From Nonlabens sp. Ci31 (GTDB lineage: Bacteria; Bacteroidota; Bacteroidia; Flavobacteriales; Flavobacteriaceae), in the NCBI RefSeq assembly GCF_012974865.1, contig NZ_CP043633.1:2663501-2727500 (forward strand): DNA of 64,000 nucleotides. The letters run 5' to 3'. The notes below the pieces were generated by a model. It was not told where the DNA came from, ran no database searches, and saw nothing but the letters and a program-made list of their open reading frames with translations. How positions within the stretch are numbered: position 1 is the first letter of the stretch; every line of letters begins with the position of its first letter. Of the stretch, positions 1 to 8,895 are shown piece after piece. The translations under genes and the position numbers were made by a program.

Positions 1-394
1 CATCAGGATGTTTGGAATAGCCAAAATCATTGGCACGTGTAAAAAATTGCTGCCCACCATCGGTATTTCTGGCTTCTAATAACTCTTGAGTTCTTATCAT
101 TCCCAATTGTTCCCGCAACTGTGGCCCTATAAGGTTTTGACCACCATCACCACGAGTGAGTGATAGGTATCCGGTACGCGCCATTTTATCATTAGCAAGC
201 CAAGAAATAAGCCGTGTATTTTCATCATCAGGATGCGCAGCCACGTAAAGTGCTGTTCCCAAAAAGCCCAATTTCTGGATTTGATGATAAATTTCGGCCG
301 TATTAGGCTGTTTTTGAGCAAGCCTATTTTCTTGAGCAACAGCTGTTGACACAAGGAAAAGGGCCATTATAGAGGTAAAAAAACGATTCTTCAT
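1..394 (-). CDS. PIG-L family (LmbE-like) deacetylase, N-terminal part, cut by window edge
   Basis: The start is the ATG at 394-392 and the frame stays open to base 1, so only about 131 N-terminal residues are present. They begin with a signal peptide (MKNRFFTSIMALFLVSTAVAQ) followed by the zinc-binding signature AAHPDDENTRL of the PIG-L/LmbE N-acetylglucosaminyl deacetylase fold, then TRGDGGQN and IGPQLREQLGMIRTQELLEA, which are typical of the family. Members deacetylate N-acetylglucosamine-type substrates with a zinc ion; Bacteroidetes secreted versions are usually around 800 residues, so most of this gene lies outside the window. The substrate cannot be told. The family call is firm. Confidence 0.9.
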   Translation of the reverse strand, partial: MKNRFFTSIMALFLVSTAVAQENRLAQKQPNTAEIYHQIQKLGFLGTALYVAAHPDDENTRLISWLANDKMARTGYLSLTRGDGGQNLIGPQLREQLGMIRTQELLEARNTDGGQQFFTRANDFGYSKHPD

Positions 395-504
395 ATCGTC
401 TGTGAAGATAGAATTTTCAAATCTTAAAATTTTGTGAAGTTTTTACAGCTCCTCGACGTACGATTAACTACCATTTTTTGCGGTAATATTACTAAAGTTG
501 AAAC

Positions 505-918
505 CTATATAAAATACTCTAAGGCTAGATTTACTATTTTTCCTAATATAGTATTCCGAATAATTTTTAATTTTGATTGAAACTGTTTAGTTATCCAATG
601 CTTTATTTTCTTTTTAAGAATCTTGATTTTATTGAGTTTTTTAGCCTTTTCAATTATCGAACTCTCTTCCTCCATTACAACAATTAAATTCTTTAATTTA
701 TCATGTCCGTTTTTCCATGAGATATCATAGGATCCAGGATAGTAATATAAAGGAAAGAATTTTATGGAGTCTAGTGTCTTATGGTATAAACTCTCATAAC
801 CATAAATTTGATTTATATACATTCGAGTTTTTTGTGTCAAGTAATCTAATTCTTTTAGATTTTTGGTTGGTAGCTGATTAGCTTGTTCAGCTAAGTTTTT
901 GAGTAATAGAGTATTCAT
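505..918 (-). CDS. hypothetical protein, 137 aa
   Basis: An open frame of 137 codons starting MNTLLLKNLAEQANQLP and ending in a strongly basic, helical C-terminal half (EKAKKLNKIKILKKKIKHWITKQFQSK). No signal peptide or membrane segment is visible, and I recognise no family. A central stretch rich in Tyr, Phe and Pro (KFFPLYYYPGSYDISWKNG) suggests a folded core. The gene is very AT-rich, as is the surrounding DNA, and stands alone between two minus-strand genes. It could be a genuine accessory gene or a chance frame; length and amino-acid make-up favour a real gene. Confidence 0.55.
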   Translation of the reverse strand: MNTLLLKNLAEQANQLPTKNLKELDYLTQKTRMYINQIYGYESLYHKTLDSIKFFPLYYYPGSYDISWKNGHDKLKNLIVVMEEESSIIEKAKKLNKIKILKKKIKHWITKQFQSKLKIIRNTILGKIVNLALEYFI

Positions 919-1109
919 AAATTAAATTTTAAGGCATTTATTCGCCGCTACTCTTATAACGATTATACCTTAAAACTGTTTATCTTATTCTATCCAAATC
1001 AAGCGAAAAAAACGGTGTTTGAAGAATAAATATCAATGATAGTAAGGTCTAGGAAGAGCTTAAAAATATTTATAAATATGTTTTAATGGAGCAGGAGTTT
1101 AAGGTATTA

Positions 1110-2207
1110 TCACTCCATCAAATCCATAATCTTTGCCCATATTTCATCATGAAATAAAATAGGAACAGGCTCCTGAGCTGAGGTATCGCCCATACGTATC
1201 ACGACCATATCTAAACTAGGAACAACGTCTATAAATTGACCGTTTTTACCCAGAGCACTGAACATATCAGCCGGGCCAGATGGTGTTACTGACGATGGAA
1301 CAACAGCTGTAGATCCAGGAAATACCACAGAATCCTTTCCGTTGAGCCACCATAGGTAACCATAAGACTGGTTGATAGATTGAGATGTAGTTGTCATAGC
1401 TCTAAAATATGCCGTATCTCCTAAAACTCTTGTGTCCTCCCAAATTCCTTCGTTTAAAGTCAATAAGCCAAAACGTGCGGCACTTCTCGCCGTACTGAAG
1501 TATACTTCGTTTAAACCGTTGGTGCTCAACCAAGATCCATCCATACCTATTTTATCTTGAATTGCTGTATTTGTGAATTGGTTATTAGTAACCCCGGTAG
1601 CATTTTCTAAAACCCTATGCAACAAGGTATAGGTCCCATTGTGGTAATACCATTGACCTCCAGCATCGGTTAAATAATTAAGACAAGCTGGCGCAGTGCA
1701 ATCTGCATTCGGCACATTATAATCAATTCCCGTAGTAAAGGAGAGCTGGTTTTTAATGCTGATCAAATCTTCTTTGTTTGCTGTCATACCCGTCCAGCCA
1801 GTTCCTAAATAATCAGATGTTTTATCGTTGATATTTAAGCTGCCTTCCTCTTGTGCAATACCTATTAAAGTAGCCGTAAGCGATTTTCCGGCACTTGCCC
1901 AGTACCAATTGCTATTTGCAGTAAATGGATTTCCTTGTAAATCAGTATTCCAATAATTTTCTAAGACTATTTTCCCGTCGACCAGTATTATAAAAGCGCG
2001 AGTTTCATTTTGCTCAAGAAACATTTGAAGCTCAGTAACTTTTTGTGTATCCCAATCAAGTGTTGCAGGATTTGTAGTTTCCCAAGTAGTTCCTGTTAAG
2101 GGAGGGAAATAAGTTCCTTCTAGAGGAATAAAAACGTTGTCATCAGTAGAGTTACAAGCTGATAATAAAACTAATATCAACATCAATAAATAAGTAGAAT
2201 ACTTCAT
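1110..2207 (-). CDS. serine hydrolase, beta-lactamase (class C) superfamily lipoprotein
   Basis: A secreted lipoprotein of the beta-lactamase/penicillin-binding fold (class C type, PF00144). I chose the second Met (MKYSTYLLMLILVLLSAC) because it gives a compact signal peptide with lipobox LSAC; an alternative start lies 15 bases upstream at 2222. The catalytic Ser-x-x-Lys is SAGK in NWYWASAGKSLTATLIG, and the second-box Tyr-x-Asn is YHN in QWYYHNGTYTLLHR. The third box is not a clean KTG; the stretch SALGKNGQFIDVVPSLDMVVIRMG is in the right place. Such proteins act in the periplasm or at the outer membrane as peptidases, esterases or D-amino-acid hydrolases; the substrate is unknown. Stands alone, divergent from icmF. 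Confidence 0.85.
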   Translation of the reverse strand: MKYSTYLLMLILVLLSACNSTDDNVFIPLEGTYFPPLTGTTWETTNPATLDWDTQKVTELQMFLEQNETRAFIILVDGKIVLENYWNTDLQGNPFTANSNWYWASAGKSLTATLIGIAQEEGSLNINDKTSDYLGTGWTGMTANKEDLISIKNQLSFTTGIDYNVPNADCTAPACLNYLTDAGGQWYYHNGTYTLLHRVLENATGVTNNQFTNTAIQDKIGMDGSWLSTNGLNEVYFSTARSAARFGLLTLNEGIWEDTRVLGDTAYFRAMTTTSQSINQSYGYLWWLNGKDSVVFPGSTAVVPSSVTPSGPADMFSALGKNGQFIDVVPSLDMVVIRMGDTSAQEPVPILFHDEIWAKIMDLME

Positions 2208-2299
2208 AATCAAAATTTTCATTTCACAAGAATAAGCTTTTGACGATAAATAAATGTAAAAGTTTAATTATGCTGTATCAAACTCCGTTATCGATTTCG

Positions 2300-2307
2300 T
2301 AAATTTG
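2300..2307 (+). promoter_or_regulatory. promoter -7 box of icmF
   Basis: TAAATTTG matches the Bacteroidetes -7 consensus TAnnTTTG and lies 25 bases before the icmF start codon. I see no convincing TTG element at -33. Confidence 0.55.
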
Positions 2308-2332
2308 CATTCCATAAAATGAGAAGTTCATA

Positions 2333-5300
2333 ATGCAAGATCAAACACCCTATATTCCCGTAAATAAAGTACGTATCGTAACGGCTGCCAGCCTTTTTGA
2401 CGGTCATGATGCTGCGATTAATATCATGCGACGCATCATACAATCTACCGGTTGTGAAGTGATTCATTTGGGTCACGATAGAAGCGTAGAAGAAGTGGTG
2501 AACACTGCTATTCAAGAAGATGCAAACGGTATAGCTCTAACTTCTTATCAAGGTGGTCACAATGAGTATTTTAAATACATGCGTGATTTATTGGTAGAAA
2601 AAGGCGCTGGGCACATCAAGATTTTTGGTGGTGGTGGTGGCGTGATTCTCCCATCAGAAATTAAAGAACTGATGGATTATGGCATTACTCGTATCTATGC
2701 ACCAGATGATGGACGCGCTATGGGATTGCAGGGAATGATCAATGATTTGGTGCAGCAATGTGATGTTGCTGTTCCCGCTTTCGCGAAAGCGAAATTAAAC
2801 GGAGAACTACTCGTAAATCATGTTCCTACCATAGCAAGATTGATCTCTCTAGCCGAAAATAGGCATGAAGATTTTGTAAAACACTTTGCACAAGCAGAGA
2901 AAACAGAAAAACAAGCGCCAGTACTAGGGATAACAGGGACTGGTGGCTCTGGAAAATCATCCTTAGTAGACGAATTGATCCGTAGATTTTTAGTCGATTT
3001 CCCAGATAAAAATATAGGGGTTGTATCAGTAGATCCATCAAAACGTAAAACTGGTGGCGCACTTTTAGGAGACAGAATACGCATGAATGCCATCAATAAC
3101 GATCGCGTTTACATGAGGTCACTAGCAACGAGAAGGTCCAACCTGGCGCTTTCTAAACATGTGCAAGAAGCGGTGGACGTTTTAAAAGCAGCCAACTATG
3201 ATTTAATTATTTTAGAAACCAGCGGAATAGGGCAGAGCGACACAGAAATTCTAGACCACAGCGATGTTTCTTTATATGTAATGACACCAGAATTTGGTGC
3301 GGCGACACAGTTGGAAAAAATTGACATGCTGGACTTTGCTGATGTGGTAGCGATTAATAAATTTGACAAGCGCGGTTCTTTAGACGCACTACGAGATGTA
3401 AAAAAACAATACCAGCGCAATCATAATTTATGGCATGACGATCCCAGCACACTTCCAGTTTACGGAACGATTGCTAGCCAGTTCAATGATCCTGGAATGA
3501 ATGCTTTGTACGAGGTATTAATGGCTGAGGTTACTAAGAAAACAGGTGTGGATTTAAGTTCTATAAATGAACTCAACAAAGCACAAAGTGAGAAGATATT
3601 TGTGATCCCACCATCGCGTACTCGTTATTTAAGTGAAATTGCCGAAAGCAACCGAGCCTACGATAACACGTCAGACGCACAATCTAAAGTGGCCCAGAAA
3701 TTATATGGGGTTTATCAAACAATCAATACCTTACTAGACCAAAACGAGAATGCTAGTTCGAGCGAGAGTCGAGAACGTTTAATTACAGAAAAAGGATTAA
3801 ATGAAGAATACATCATCTCACAAACACTTGCAGATGATGCAAATTTTATGGATCTCTTAATCGCTCAATTCGACAAATCATTAAAAGATCTCGATCCTTA
3901 TAACTGGGAAGTTATAACGGGTTGGGATGAAAAAGTAAATAAGTACAAGCAACCCATTTATGAGTTTCAAGTACGTGATAAAGTCATCAAGATTGAAACA
4001 CATACCGAATCACTTTCTCATAAGATGATTCCTAAAGTTGCTTTGCCTAAATACAGTGCTTGGGGCGATATCTTAAAATGGTGTTTGCAGGAAAATGTAC
4101 CTGGTGAGTTCCCATATACTGCAGGATTGTATCCATTTAAAAGAACGGGAGAAGATCCTACTAGAATGTTTGCCGGTGAAGGTGGACCAGAACGTACGAA
4201 CAAGCGATTCCATTACGTAAGTTTGGGAATGCCTGCAAAACGTTTGAGTACCGCTTTTGACAGTGTGACCTTATACGGTAACGATCCAGGATTGCGACCA
4301 GATGTTTATGGGAAAATCGGTAACGCTGGAGTGAGTATTTGCTGCTTGGATGATGCTAAAAAATTGTATTCTGGATTTGATTTGTCGCATGCTATGACAT
4401 CGGTGTCTATGACCATTAATGGTCCTGCCCCTATGCTATTAGGATTCTTTATGAATGCCGCTATTGATCAAAATTGTGAACGATTCATTACTGAAAATGA
4501 ATTAGGCGATCAAGTAGAGGCAAAGCTTAAAGAAGTTTATGACGATAATAAAGTAGAACGTCCTTCTTATTTAAACGCTGAAGGCGATAAAGTGTATTCT
4601 AAAAACGGTCAGGTAGATGTCAGCAAATTACCTGAAGGAAATGATGGTTTAGGTTTGATGCTTTTAGGTCTTACAGGAGATCAAATCCTTGAACCAACAG
4701 ACTATGCCCGTATCAAAGCCGAAACACTCGCACAGGTACGTGGAACTGTACAAGCTGATATCTTAAAGGAAGACCAAGCACAAAACACGTGTATTTTCTC
4801 AACCGAATTTGCCCTTAGATTAATGGGTGATGTACAGCAGTATTTTATTGAAGAAAAAGTACGTAACTTTTATAGTGTGTCCATCTCTGGATATCACATT
4901 GCAGAGGCAGGAGCAAACCCGATTACGCAATTGGCTTTTACACTAGCAAACGGATTCACTTATGTAGAATACTACTTGAGCCGCGGTATGGATATCAACA
5001 AATTTGGTCCTAACCTAAGTTTCTTCTTTTCCAACGGTGTCGATCCAGAGTATTCTGTTATCGGTCGTGTGGCTAGAAAAATTTGGTCTAAAGCGTTAAA
5101 GCATAAATACGGAGCCAATTCTCGTGCACAAATGTTGAAATACCACATTCAAACCAGTGGTCGCTCCCTACATGCACAAGAGATAGATTTTAATGATATA
5201 CGTACCACGTTACAAGCGCTTTATGCAATTAACGACAACTGTAATTCACTGCATACCAATGCTTATGACGAAGCCATTACCACACCTACAGAAGAATCTG

Positions 5301-5839
5301 TAAGACGTGCTATGGCGATTCAGCTCATTATCAATAAAGAATTGGGATTGGCTAAAAATGAGAATCCTATTCAAGGAGCTTTTATTATAGAAGAGTTAAC
5401 CGATATGGTAGAAACGGCTGTCCTAGAAGAATTTGATCGCATTACAGAGCGGGGTGGCGTTTTAGGCGCGATGGAAACCATGTACCAGCGCAGTATGATT
5501 CAAGAAGAATCCATGCACTACGAGATGTTAAAACACACAGGCGAATTTCCAATCATAGGGGTGAATACCTTCCTAAGTTCCAAAGGAAGTCCAACTGTTT
5601 TACCTGCTGAGGTGATTAGAGCAACGGAAGAAGAGAAGCAAGCTCAAATTGCAACTAAGAATAATTTACATGCCGCTCACGCGAAAGCGCAACAAGAACA
5701 ACTTTCTAGAATCCAAGATGCAGCTGTGCAACAAGGCAATATTTTTGAGCATTTGATGGAAGCGACAAAGATTTGTACACTAGGACAGATCACAGAGGCG
5801 TTGTTTGAAGTAGGTGGGCAATACCGCCGAAACATGTAA
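2333..5839 (+). CDS. icmF: fused isobutyryl-CoA mutase (B12 domain, G-protein chaperone, mutase domain)
   Basis: One polypeptide of 1168 residues in the IcmF order: B12-binding domain (about 10-145, cobalt-ligand His25 in [10 protein letters not shown]), MeaB-like GTPase (P-loop GTGGSGKSS at 202-210, then [19 protein letters not shown]), linker, and the TIM-barrel acyl-CoA mutase domain from about 560. Two substrate-pocket positions separate isobutyryl-CoA from methylmalonyl-CoA mutases: Phe instead of Tyr (F602 in [13 protein letters not shown]) and Gln instead of Arg (Q817 in DQAQNTCIF). Both read as IcmF. The enzyme interconverts isobutyryl-CoA and n-butyryl-CoA using adenosylcobalamin, and the built-in GTPase handles cofactor loading. 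It is about 75 residues longer than the best-studied homologue, from extra sequence near 725-785. The palindrome GCTTTCGCGAAAGC encodes AFAKA (149-153) in the linker after the B12 domain. A hairpin terminator follows. Confidence 0.93.
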   Translation: MQDQTPYIPVNKVRIVTAASLFDGHDAAINIMRRIIQSTGCEVIHLGHDRSVEEVVNTAIQEDANGIALTSYQGGHNEYFKYMRDLLVEKGAGHIKIFGGGGGVILPSEIKELMDYGITRIYAPDDGRAMGLQGMINDLVQQCDVAVPAFAKAKLNGELLVNHVPTIARLISLAENRHEDFVKHFAQAEKTEKQAPVLGITGTGGSGKSSLVDELIRRFLVDFPDKNIGVVSVDPSKRKTGGALLGDRIRMNAINNDRVYMRSLATRRSNLALSKHVQEAVDVLKAANYDLIILETSGIGQSDTEILDHSDVSLYVMTPEFGAATQLEKIDMLDFADVVAINKFDKRGSLDALRDVKKQYQRNHNLWHDDPSTLPVYGTIASQFNDPGMNALYEVLMAEVTKKTGVDLSSINELNKAQSEKIFVIPPSRTRYLSEIAESNRAYDNTSDAQSKVAQKLYGVYQTINTLLDQNENASSSESRERLITEKGLNEEYIISQTLADDANFMDLLIAQFDKSLKDLDPYNWEVITGWDEKVNKYKQPIYEFQVRDKVIKIETHTESLSHKMIPKVALPKYSAWGDILKWCLQENVPGEFPYTAGLYPFKRTGEDPTRMFAGEGGPERTNKRFHYVSLGMPAKRLSTAFDSVTLYGNDPGLRPDVYGKIGNAGVSICCLDDAKKLYSGFDLSHAMTSVSMTINGPAPMLLGFFMNAAIDQNCERFITENELGDQVEAKLKEVYDDNKVERPSYLNAEGDKVYSKNGQVDVSKLPEGNDGLGLMLLGLTGDQILEPTDYARIKAETLAQVRGTVQADILKEDQAQNTCIFSTEFALRLMGDVQQYFIEEKVRNFYSVSISGYHIAEAGANPITQLAFTLANGFTYVEYYLSRGMDINKFGPNLSFFFSNGVDPEYSVIGRVARKIWSKALKHKYGANSRAQMLKYHIQTSGRSLHAQEIDFNDIRTTLQALYAINDNCNSLHTNAYDEAITTPTEESVRRAMAIQLIINKELGLAKNENPIQGAFIIEELTDMVETAVLEEFDRITERGGVLGAMETMYQRSMIQEESMHYEMLKHTGEFPIIGVNTFLSSKGSPTVLPAEVIRATEEEKQAQIATKNNLHAAHAKAQQEQLSRIQDAAVQQGNIFEHLMEATKICTLGQITEALFEVGGQYRRNM
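2777..2790. repeat. iterated palindrome inside icmF
   Basis: Perfect GCTTTCGCGAAAGC; reads PAFAKAK in the linker between the B12-binding and GTPase domains. Confidence 0.95.
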
Positions 5840-5930
5840 GCAGGCTCTTTGTTTTACCAAGTAAACCGGTAGAGATCGCTGATCCTGATACAGATTGGGA
5901 TCTGAATCCTTCCAGGTTCCCTTTATTCTA

Positions 5931-5962
5931 AAAAGCGCAAATCGTAAGATTTGCGCTTTTTT
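5931..5962 (+). terminator. Rho-independent terminator of icmF
   Basis: A perfect 13-bp stem (5931-5943 with 5948-5960), GTAA loop, then a T run, about 90 bases after the icmF stop codon. Confidence 0.9.
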
Positions 5963-5985
5963 GTTCTATGTTGTCGGTGCAAGTA

Positions 5986-6309
5986 TGATGTCAGTTCGAG
6001 CGCAGTCTAGAACCATTACAGAAGAAAGAAACAATAAGGGTCATGACCACAGCAAGCACAGGAGAAGCAACAGACAGCAGCATCAGGCTTTATCCTAATC
6101 CCGCTCATAAGTTCATCAAGATCACGGCAAACAATCCTATAAAAAGCGTCAGCATCACAGAAATGCATGGTAGAATGATTTCGCAAACGCAGTTTACAGG
6201 AATTTCTAACGAGCAGCGTGTGGAATTAGCACAACTGGTTTCTGGTATTTACTTTGTGACTGTTAAAAGTGACGTAGGAGAGAAGGTGGAGAAGTTGATC
6301 GTGCACTAG
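5986..6309 (+). pseudogene. orphan T9SS type A C-terminal sorting domain, probable gene remnant
   Basis: The open frame encodes a complete type A C-terminal sorting domain: IRLYPNPAHKFIKI, then SVSITEMHGRMI, and the closing SGIYFVTVKSDVGEKVEKLIVH. In T9SS cargo this domain forms the last 70-80 residues of a large exported protein. Here there is nothing before it except about 35 residues without a signal peptide, so the product could not enter the periplasm. An ATG at 6043 opens the frame, but a terminator-like hairpin and a different frame lie directly upstream. The likely history is loss of the passenger part of a secreted protein, or a frameshift. The intact tail suggests the loss is recent. 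A short functional protein is unlikely but not excluded. Confidence 0.7.
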
Positions 6310-6370
6310 ATTTTTCAAAGTTGGAACTTGATTCAAAAGCTTTTCCTTGTAGAGAGGTTTTATTTTTTCC

Positions 6371-6384
6371 GCTTTCGCGAAAGC
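6371..6384. repeat. iterated palindrome (intergenic, longest version)
   Basis: Perfect 14-bp core; symmetry continues to 22 bp (6367-6388), the longest in the window. It lies between the T9SS remnant and crcB. Confidence 0.95.
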
Positions 6385-6490
6385 GGAATTAGTATACATA
6401 GTATCCTGCGGTACTTGGAACTATATGGAGGTAAGAAAACTACATTTATATGGAAAACAAAAACCTTATATTTTAGTTAGATAAAGGGGT

Positions 6491-6862
6491 TTAGGCTATC
6501 CATTTTTCTACCATCAAGTAGCTCAGTCCAGCTGCAATAATTCCTAATACGACACTCAATACGAGGTATAGAATGGCAGAATAATAAGCGTTGTTTTTAA
6601 GCAATAAGAAAAGCTCTGCACTAAAGGTGGAAAAAGTAGTTAGACCGCCACAAAAACCGACTCCTAGTAAAATATACCAATGATGAGCGAGTTGTTCTTT
6701 TTGATAAGCTGCTAGAAAGCCACCTAATAATAAGCATCCCAAAATGTTGACGCTAATGGTAGGGATCCATTTAAGACTGGTACTATTTTCTATAAGAGAA
6801 AAATAAAATCGCAGACTGCTGCCTAAGCCACCGCCTAAAAAAACAAGTAATAATGCTTTCAT
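6491..6862 (-). CDS. crcB: fluoride ion channel CrcB/Fluc
   Basis: 123 residues with four membrane spans and the diagnostic Fluc motifs: GGGLGSSLRF near the N terminus, TISVNILGCLLLG in the second span with the pore Asn, and GFCGGLTTFSTFS in the third span, which carries the sodium-site and Phe-box residues. Fluc dimers export fluoride passively and protect against fluoride entering as HF. The start codon immediately follows the stop of the upstream SRPBCC gene, so the two are co-transcribed. I see no fluoride riboswitch upstream of either. Confidence 0.95.
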   Translation of the reverse strand: MKALLLVFLGGGLGSSLRFYFSLIENSTSLKWIPTISVNILGCLLLGGFLAAYQKEQLAHHWYILLGVGFCGGLTTFSTFSAELFLLLKNNAYYSAILYLVLSVVLGIIAAGLSYLMVEKWIA

Positions 6863-7885
6863 TTATTGAATAGGTAAGTATATTTCTGTCAGATAATCGG
6901 CTGGATTAGGAGTTAGCATCGGGTCTGTTTTATAAATTTCATAAGGTGCTTCTTCAGATCTTAACAATCCGTTTTGATCAATAAACTCTTCCCCTTTTTT
7001 CCTAGCTTCATCGATGTTGCTATAAGCTCCTTTCAAAGTCACCTTTACCGCTTTCCCAGGTTCCTGATAGCTACACAATATGTTGCTATCGGTAGCGGTG
7101 ATTTCTCTATTTTGAACGGGTATTGCTGCAGAAAAAATCATATTATCGTTAAAGGTGTTTATTTTCTCATAGATAATACGAGGCATGCCGTACATATCTA
7201 TTTTGTTGCGCTGCATATAGGACATGATGTTTTGAAGCATTTGAGTCTTTAATTCTTGAAAGTTTTCTTTTTTTGAACTAGAGGACATATATAAGAAATA
7301 ACCGCCCCCAGTTTCTATGATACCGTCTACGTATGATGAATTTACGGTCATACTTTTTGTCACCACATCATCTAAATTTTCAAGGCCATTTTTATATTTA
7401 GGCTTGATTTCTTCTTCCATTTTAATACCGAAAATCGTTGCTATAGCCTTGTCTACAAGGCCTTGCTCGCCTTTCATATTCCAAGTCACTTGAGTGCCAT
7501 TTTCTACTTGTTCTAAACCTATTACCACATCACTATTAGAACTGGTGATGCCGTTATCGTAAAACATATTCATTGTCAAGGATTTATTGGGTTCCACACC
7601 TGTGATGGTCACTTTCCCATTTCCATTGTCATCAGTAAAAGAATAATTCCCATCTACACCTTGGGTTTGTGTTCCCATAGTCGAAGTAATTTCTTCCTCT
7701 TTTAGCCATGGATTCCAGTTCTCCCATTGTTTAAAATCCTCTATTTGCTTGTATATCACAGAGGCTGGTGCATCTATGACGCGAGTTTGGGTAATATCGT
7801 ATTTACCGTCTTTAAGTGAAAAATATACAGCACCTCCAATGGTAAAGATGAGTAGTAGAATGATAATGTATTTGATAGCTTTCAT
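6863..7885 (-). CDS. membrane-anchored SRPBCC / GyrI-like effector-binding protein
   Basis: 340 residues: an N-terminal membrane anchor (about 5-25), then an SRPBCC (START/polyketide-cyclase-like) domain starting YDITQTRVIDAPASVIYKQI and including WENWNPWLKEE, then a second domain (about 190-340) resembling GyrI-like effector-binding modules (KVTLKGAYSNIDEARKKGEEF). Both folds make hydrophobic ligand pockets. The role is unknown; the anchor places it at the periplasmic face of the inner membrane. Its stop codon abuts the crcB start. The promoter appears to be the -7 box at 7908-7915 on this strand. Confidence 0.75.
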   Translation of the reverse strand: MKAIKYIIILLLIFTIGGAVYFSLKDGKYDITQTRVIDAPASVIYKQIEDFKQWENWNPWLKEEEITSTMGTQTQGVDGNYSFTDDNGNGKVTITGVEPNKSLTMNMFYDNGITSSNSDVVIGLEQVENGTQVTWNMKGEQGLVDKAIATIFGIKMEEEIKPKYKNGLENLDDVVTKSMTVNSSYVDGIIETGGGYFLYMSSSSKKENFQELKTQMLQNIMSYMQRNKIDMYGMPRIIYEKINTFNDNMIFSAAIPVQNREITATDSNILCSYQEPGKAVKVTLKGAYSNIDEARKKGEEFIDQNGLLRSEEAPYEIYKTDPMLTPNPADYLTEIYLPIQ

Positions 7886-7907
7886 TTCTAATGACTTTTA
7901 GCATATC

Positions 7908-7934
7908 AAATATACAATTATTGCCTATCATAGG
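7908..7934 (-). promoter_or_regulatory. promoter -7 box and adjacent palindrome upstream of the SRPBCC-crcB pair
   Basis: On the minus strand TATATTTG (7908-7915) matches TAnnTTTG exactly, 23 bases before the SRPBCC start. Nine bases upstream lies the 11-bp palindrome CCTATNATAGG (7924-7934), well placed to be an operator. No regulator is identified. Confidence 0.5.
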
Positions 7935-8050
7935 TCTCTTTTAAAGTATAACAGTAACAAGGAAGAAGGAACGATTCGCTATTGCATTTGAGAAAATGTT
8001 TAAGGAGTGTATACTATAGCAGAAGCTAAACTGAAAATAGGTGTAAAATA

Positions 8051-8080
8051 AAAACTGCCAGAAGTATCTGACAGTTTTTT
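8051..8080 (-). terminator. hairpin terminator, probably bidirectional
   Basis: Stem 8051-8062/8067-8078 with one C-A mismatch, A-rich on the left and T-rich on the right, so it can stop transcripts in either direction. It would end the candidate small RNA and any read-through from the response regulator gene. Confidence 0.75.
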
Positions 8081-8155
8081 GAGAAAGTCATTGTGAAATG
8101 AACTTTCTTCCCCTAAAATGTTGATATGTTAAGGTTGGCTAAATCCATATTGGAG
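8051..8155 (-). ncRNA. candidate small RNA under response-regulator control
   Basis: Predicted minus-strand transcript of about 105 nt. Its 5' end is inferred 7 nt below the -7-like box at 8159-8166. It contains a hairpin of about 10 bp (8084-8107, one bulge), then a terminator stem (8051-8062 with 8067-8078, one mismatch) followed by a U-rich tail. No gene overlaps it. The only open frame is an 11-codon one (MDLANLNISTF) near the 5' end, which could be a leader peptide instead. Supported by promoter alignment with the operon at 11.35 kb; transcription itself is unproven. Confidence 0.45.
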
Positions 8156-8158
8156 TGG

Positions 8159-8205
8159 TAAATTTAAGTTAGTTATAAGGTTAATAAAATACCCTATGGA
8201 GGGTA
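8159..8205 (-). promoter_or_regulatory. NarL-like 7-2-7 operator and -7 box in front of the candidate small RNA
   Basis: Inverted heptamers with 2-bp spacing at 8190-8205 (TACCCTA, TG, GAGGGTA). On the minus strand the box TAAATTTA (8159-8166) is one base from TAnnTTTG. Site centre to box centre is 35 bp, identical to the arrangement at 11349-11395, placing the site near -42, a usual activator position. Confidence 0.6.
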
Positions 8206-8268
8206 TATCTCGTTAAATCATAGGTCAAATGCCAATTTGAGAAGTAAATTCAAGAGGGTCACTGTATT

Positions 8269-8895
8269 TTATTTATAATACTTATACTGTGATAATGCAT
8301 AGCGCATTAACTCTCCTTTTCCTTGAAGTCCTAGTTTCTGAATCATATTCTTGCGGTGTTTTGCAATGGTGCTTACCGCAGTAAAGCGTTCTGCGGCGAT
8401 TTCAGAGGAGCTTTTTCCTTGAGCGATTAATTTGAGTATCTCGCGCTCACTAGGCGAAAGAATGGTTTTAGTTTTTGATTTTTCAAAGTTTTCTATGGAT
8501 GCCAGATCAATAGAGGGATCAAAATAGCGCTCTCCACCGTGAACACTTATAATAGCTTTCCGAACTTCTTCTAATGATCTTCTTTTTAAAATATAGCCTT
8601 GCGCACCAGCTTTAATCATGTCTTTAATGGCTTCTTCATTTTCAAACATAGAAAAAGCGATGACTTTCACATCAGGGTAATTTTTGATGACTTTATCACA
8701 CAATTCTACTCCGTTCATACGTGGCATACTAACATCCGTAAGCAACACATCAGGTTTTTTATGAATCAATAGTTCTAGTAGTTCCTTACCGTCTTTTGCT
8801 TTTCCGATAATTTTTATTTCTTCATCAAATTGAAATAACAATTCCAATCCATCCATCAGAGACTCGTGGTCTTCAGCTATTAGTAGGTTGATCAT
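8269..8895 (-). CDS. NarL/FixJ-family response regulator
   Basis: 208 residues: receiver domain (1-120) with acidic pair E8/D9, phosphoacceptor D54 in LLTDVSMPRMNG and conserved K104 in YILKR; then a LuxR-type helix-turn-helix (about 145-205, LSPSEREILKLIAQGKSSSEIA). It overlaps the kinase gene by 23 bases, so the two are translationally coupled partners. Phosphorylated, it should dimerise and bind inverted heptamers; candidate sites are at 8190-8205 and 11380-11395, the second in front of its own operon, which suggests positive autoregulation. Confidence 0.95.
   Translation of the reverse strand: MINLLIAEDHESLMDGLELLFQFDEEIKIIGKAKDGKELLELLIHKKPDVLLTDVSMPRMNGVELCDKVIKNYPDVKVIAFSMFENEEAIKDMIKAGAQGYILKRRSLEEVRKAIISVHGGERYFDPSIDLASIENFEKSKTKTILSPSEREILKLIAQGKSSSEIAAERFTAVSTIAKHRKNMIQKLGLQGKGELMRYALSQYKYYK

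Noticed and set aside
5895..6098. 67-codon frame ahead of the T9SS remnant as a real gene
   Set aside because: It runs through the icmF terminator hairpin and ends in low-complexity basic sequence; it is in a different frame from the sorting domain.
7886..8050. Fluoride riboswitch ahead of the SRPBCC-crcB pair
   Set aside because: I could not find the crcB-motif pseudoknot elements in the short leader implied by the -7 box at 7908.
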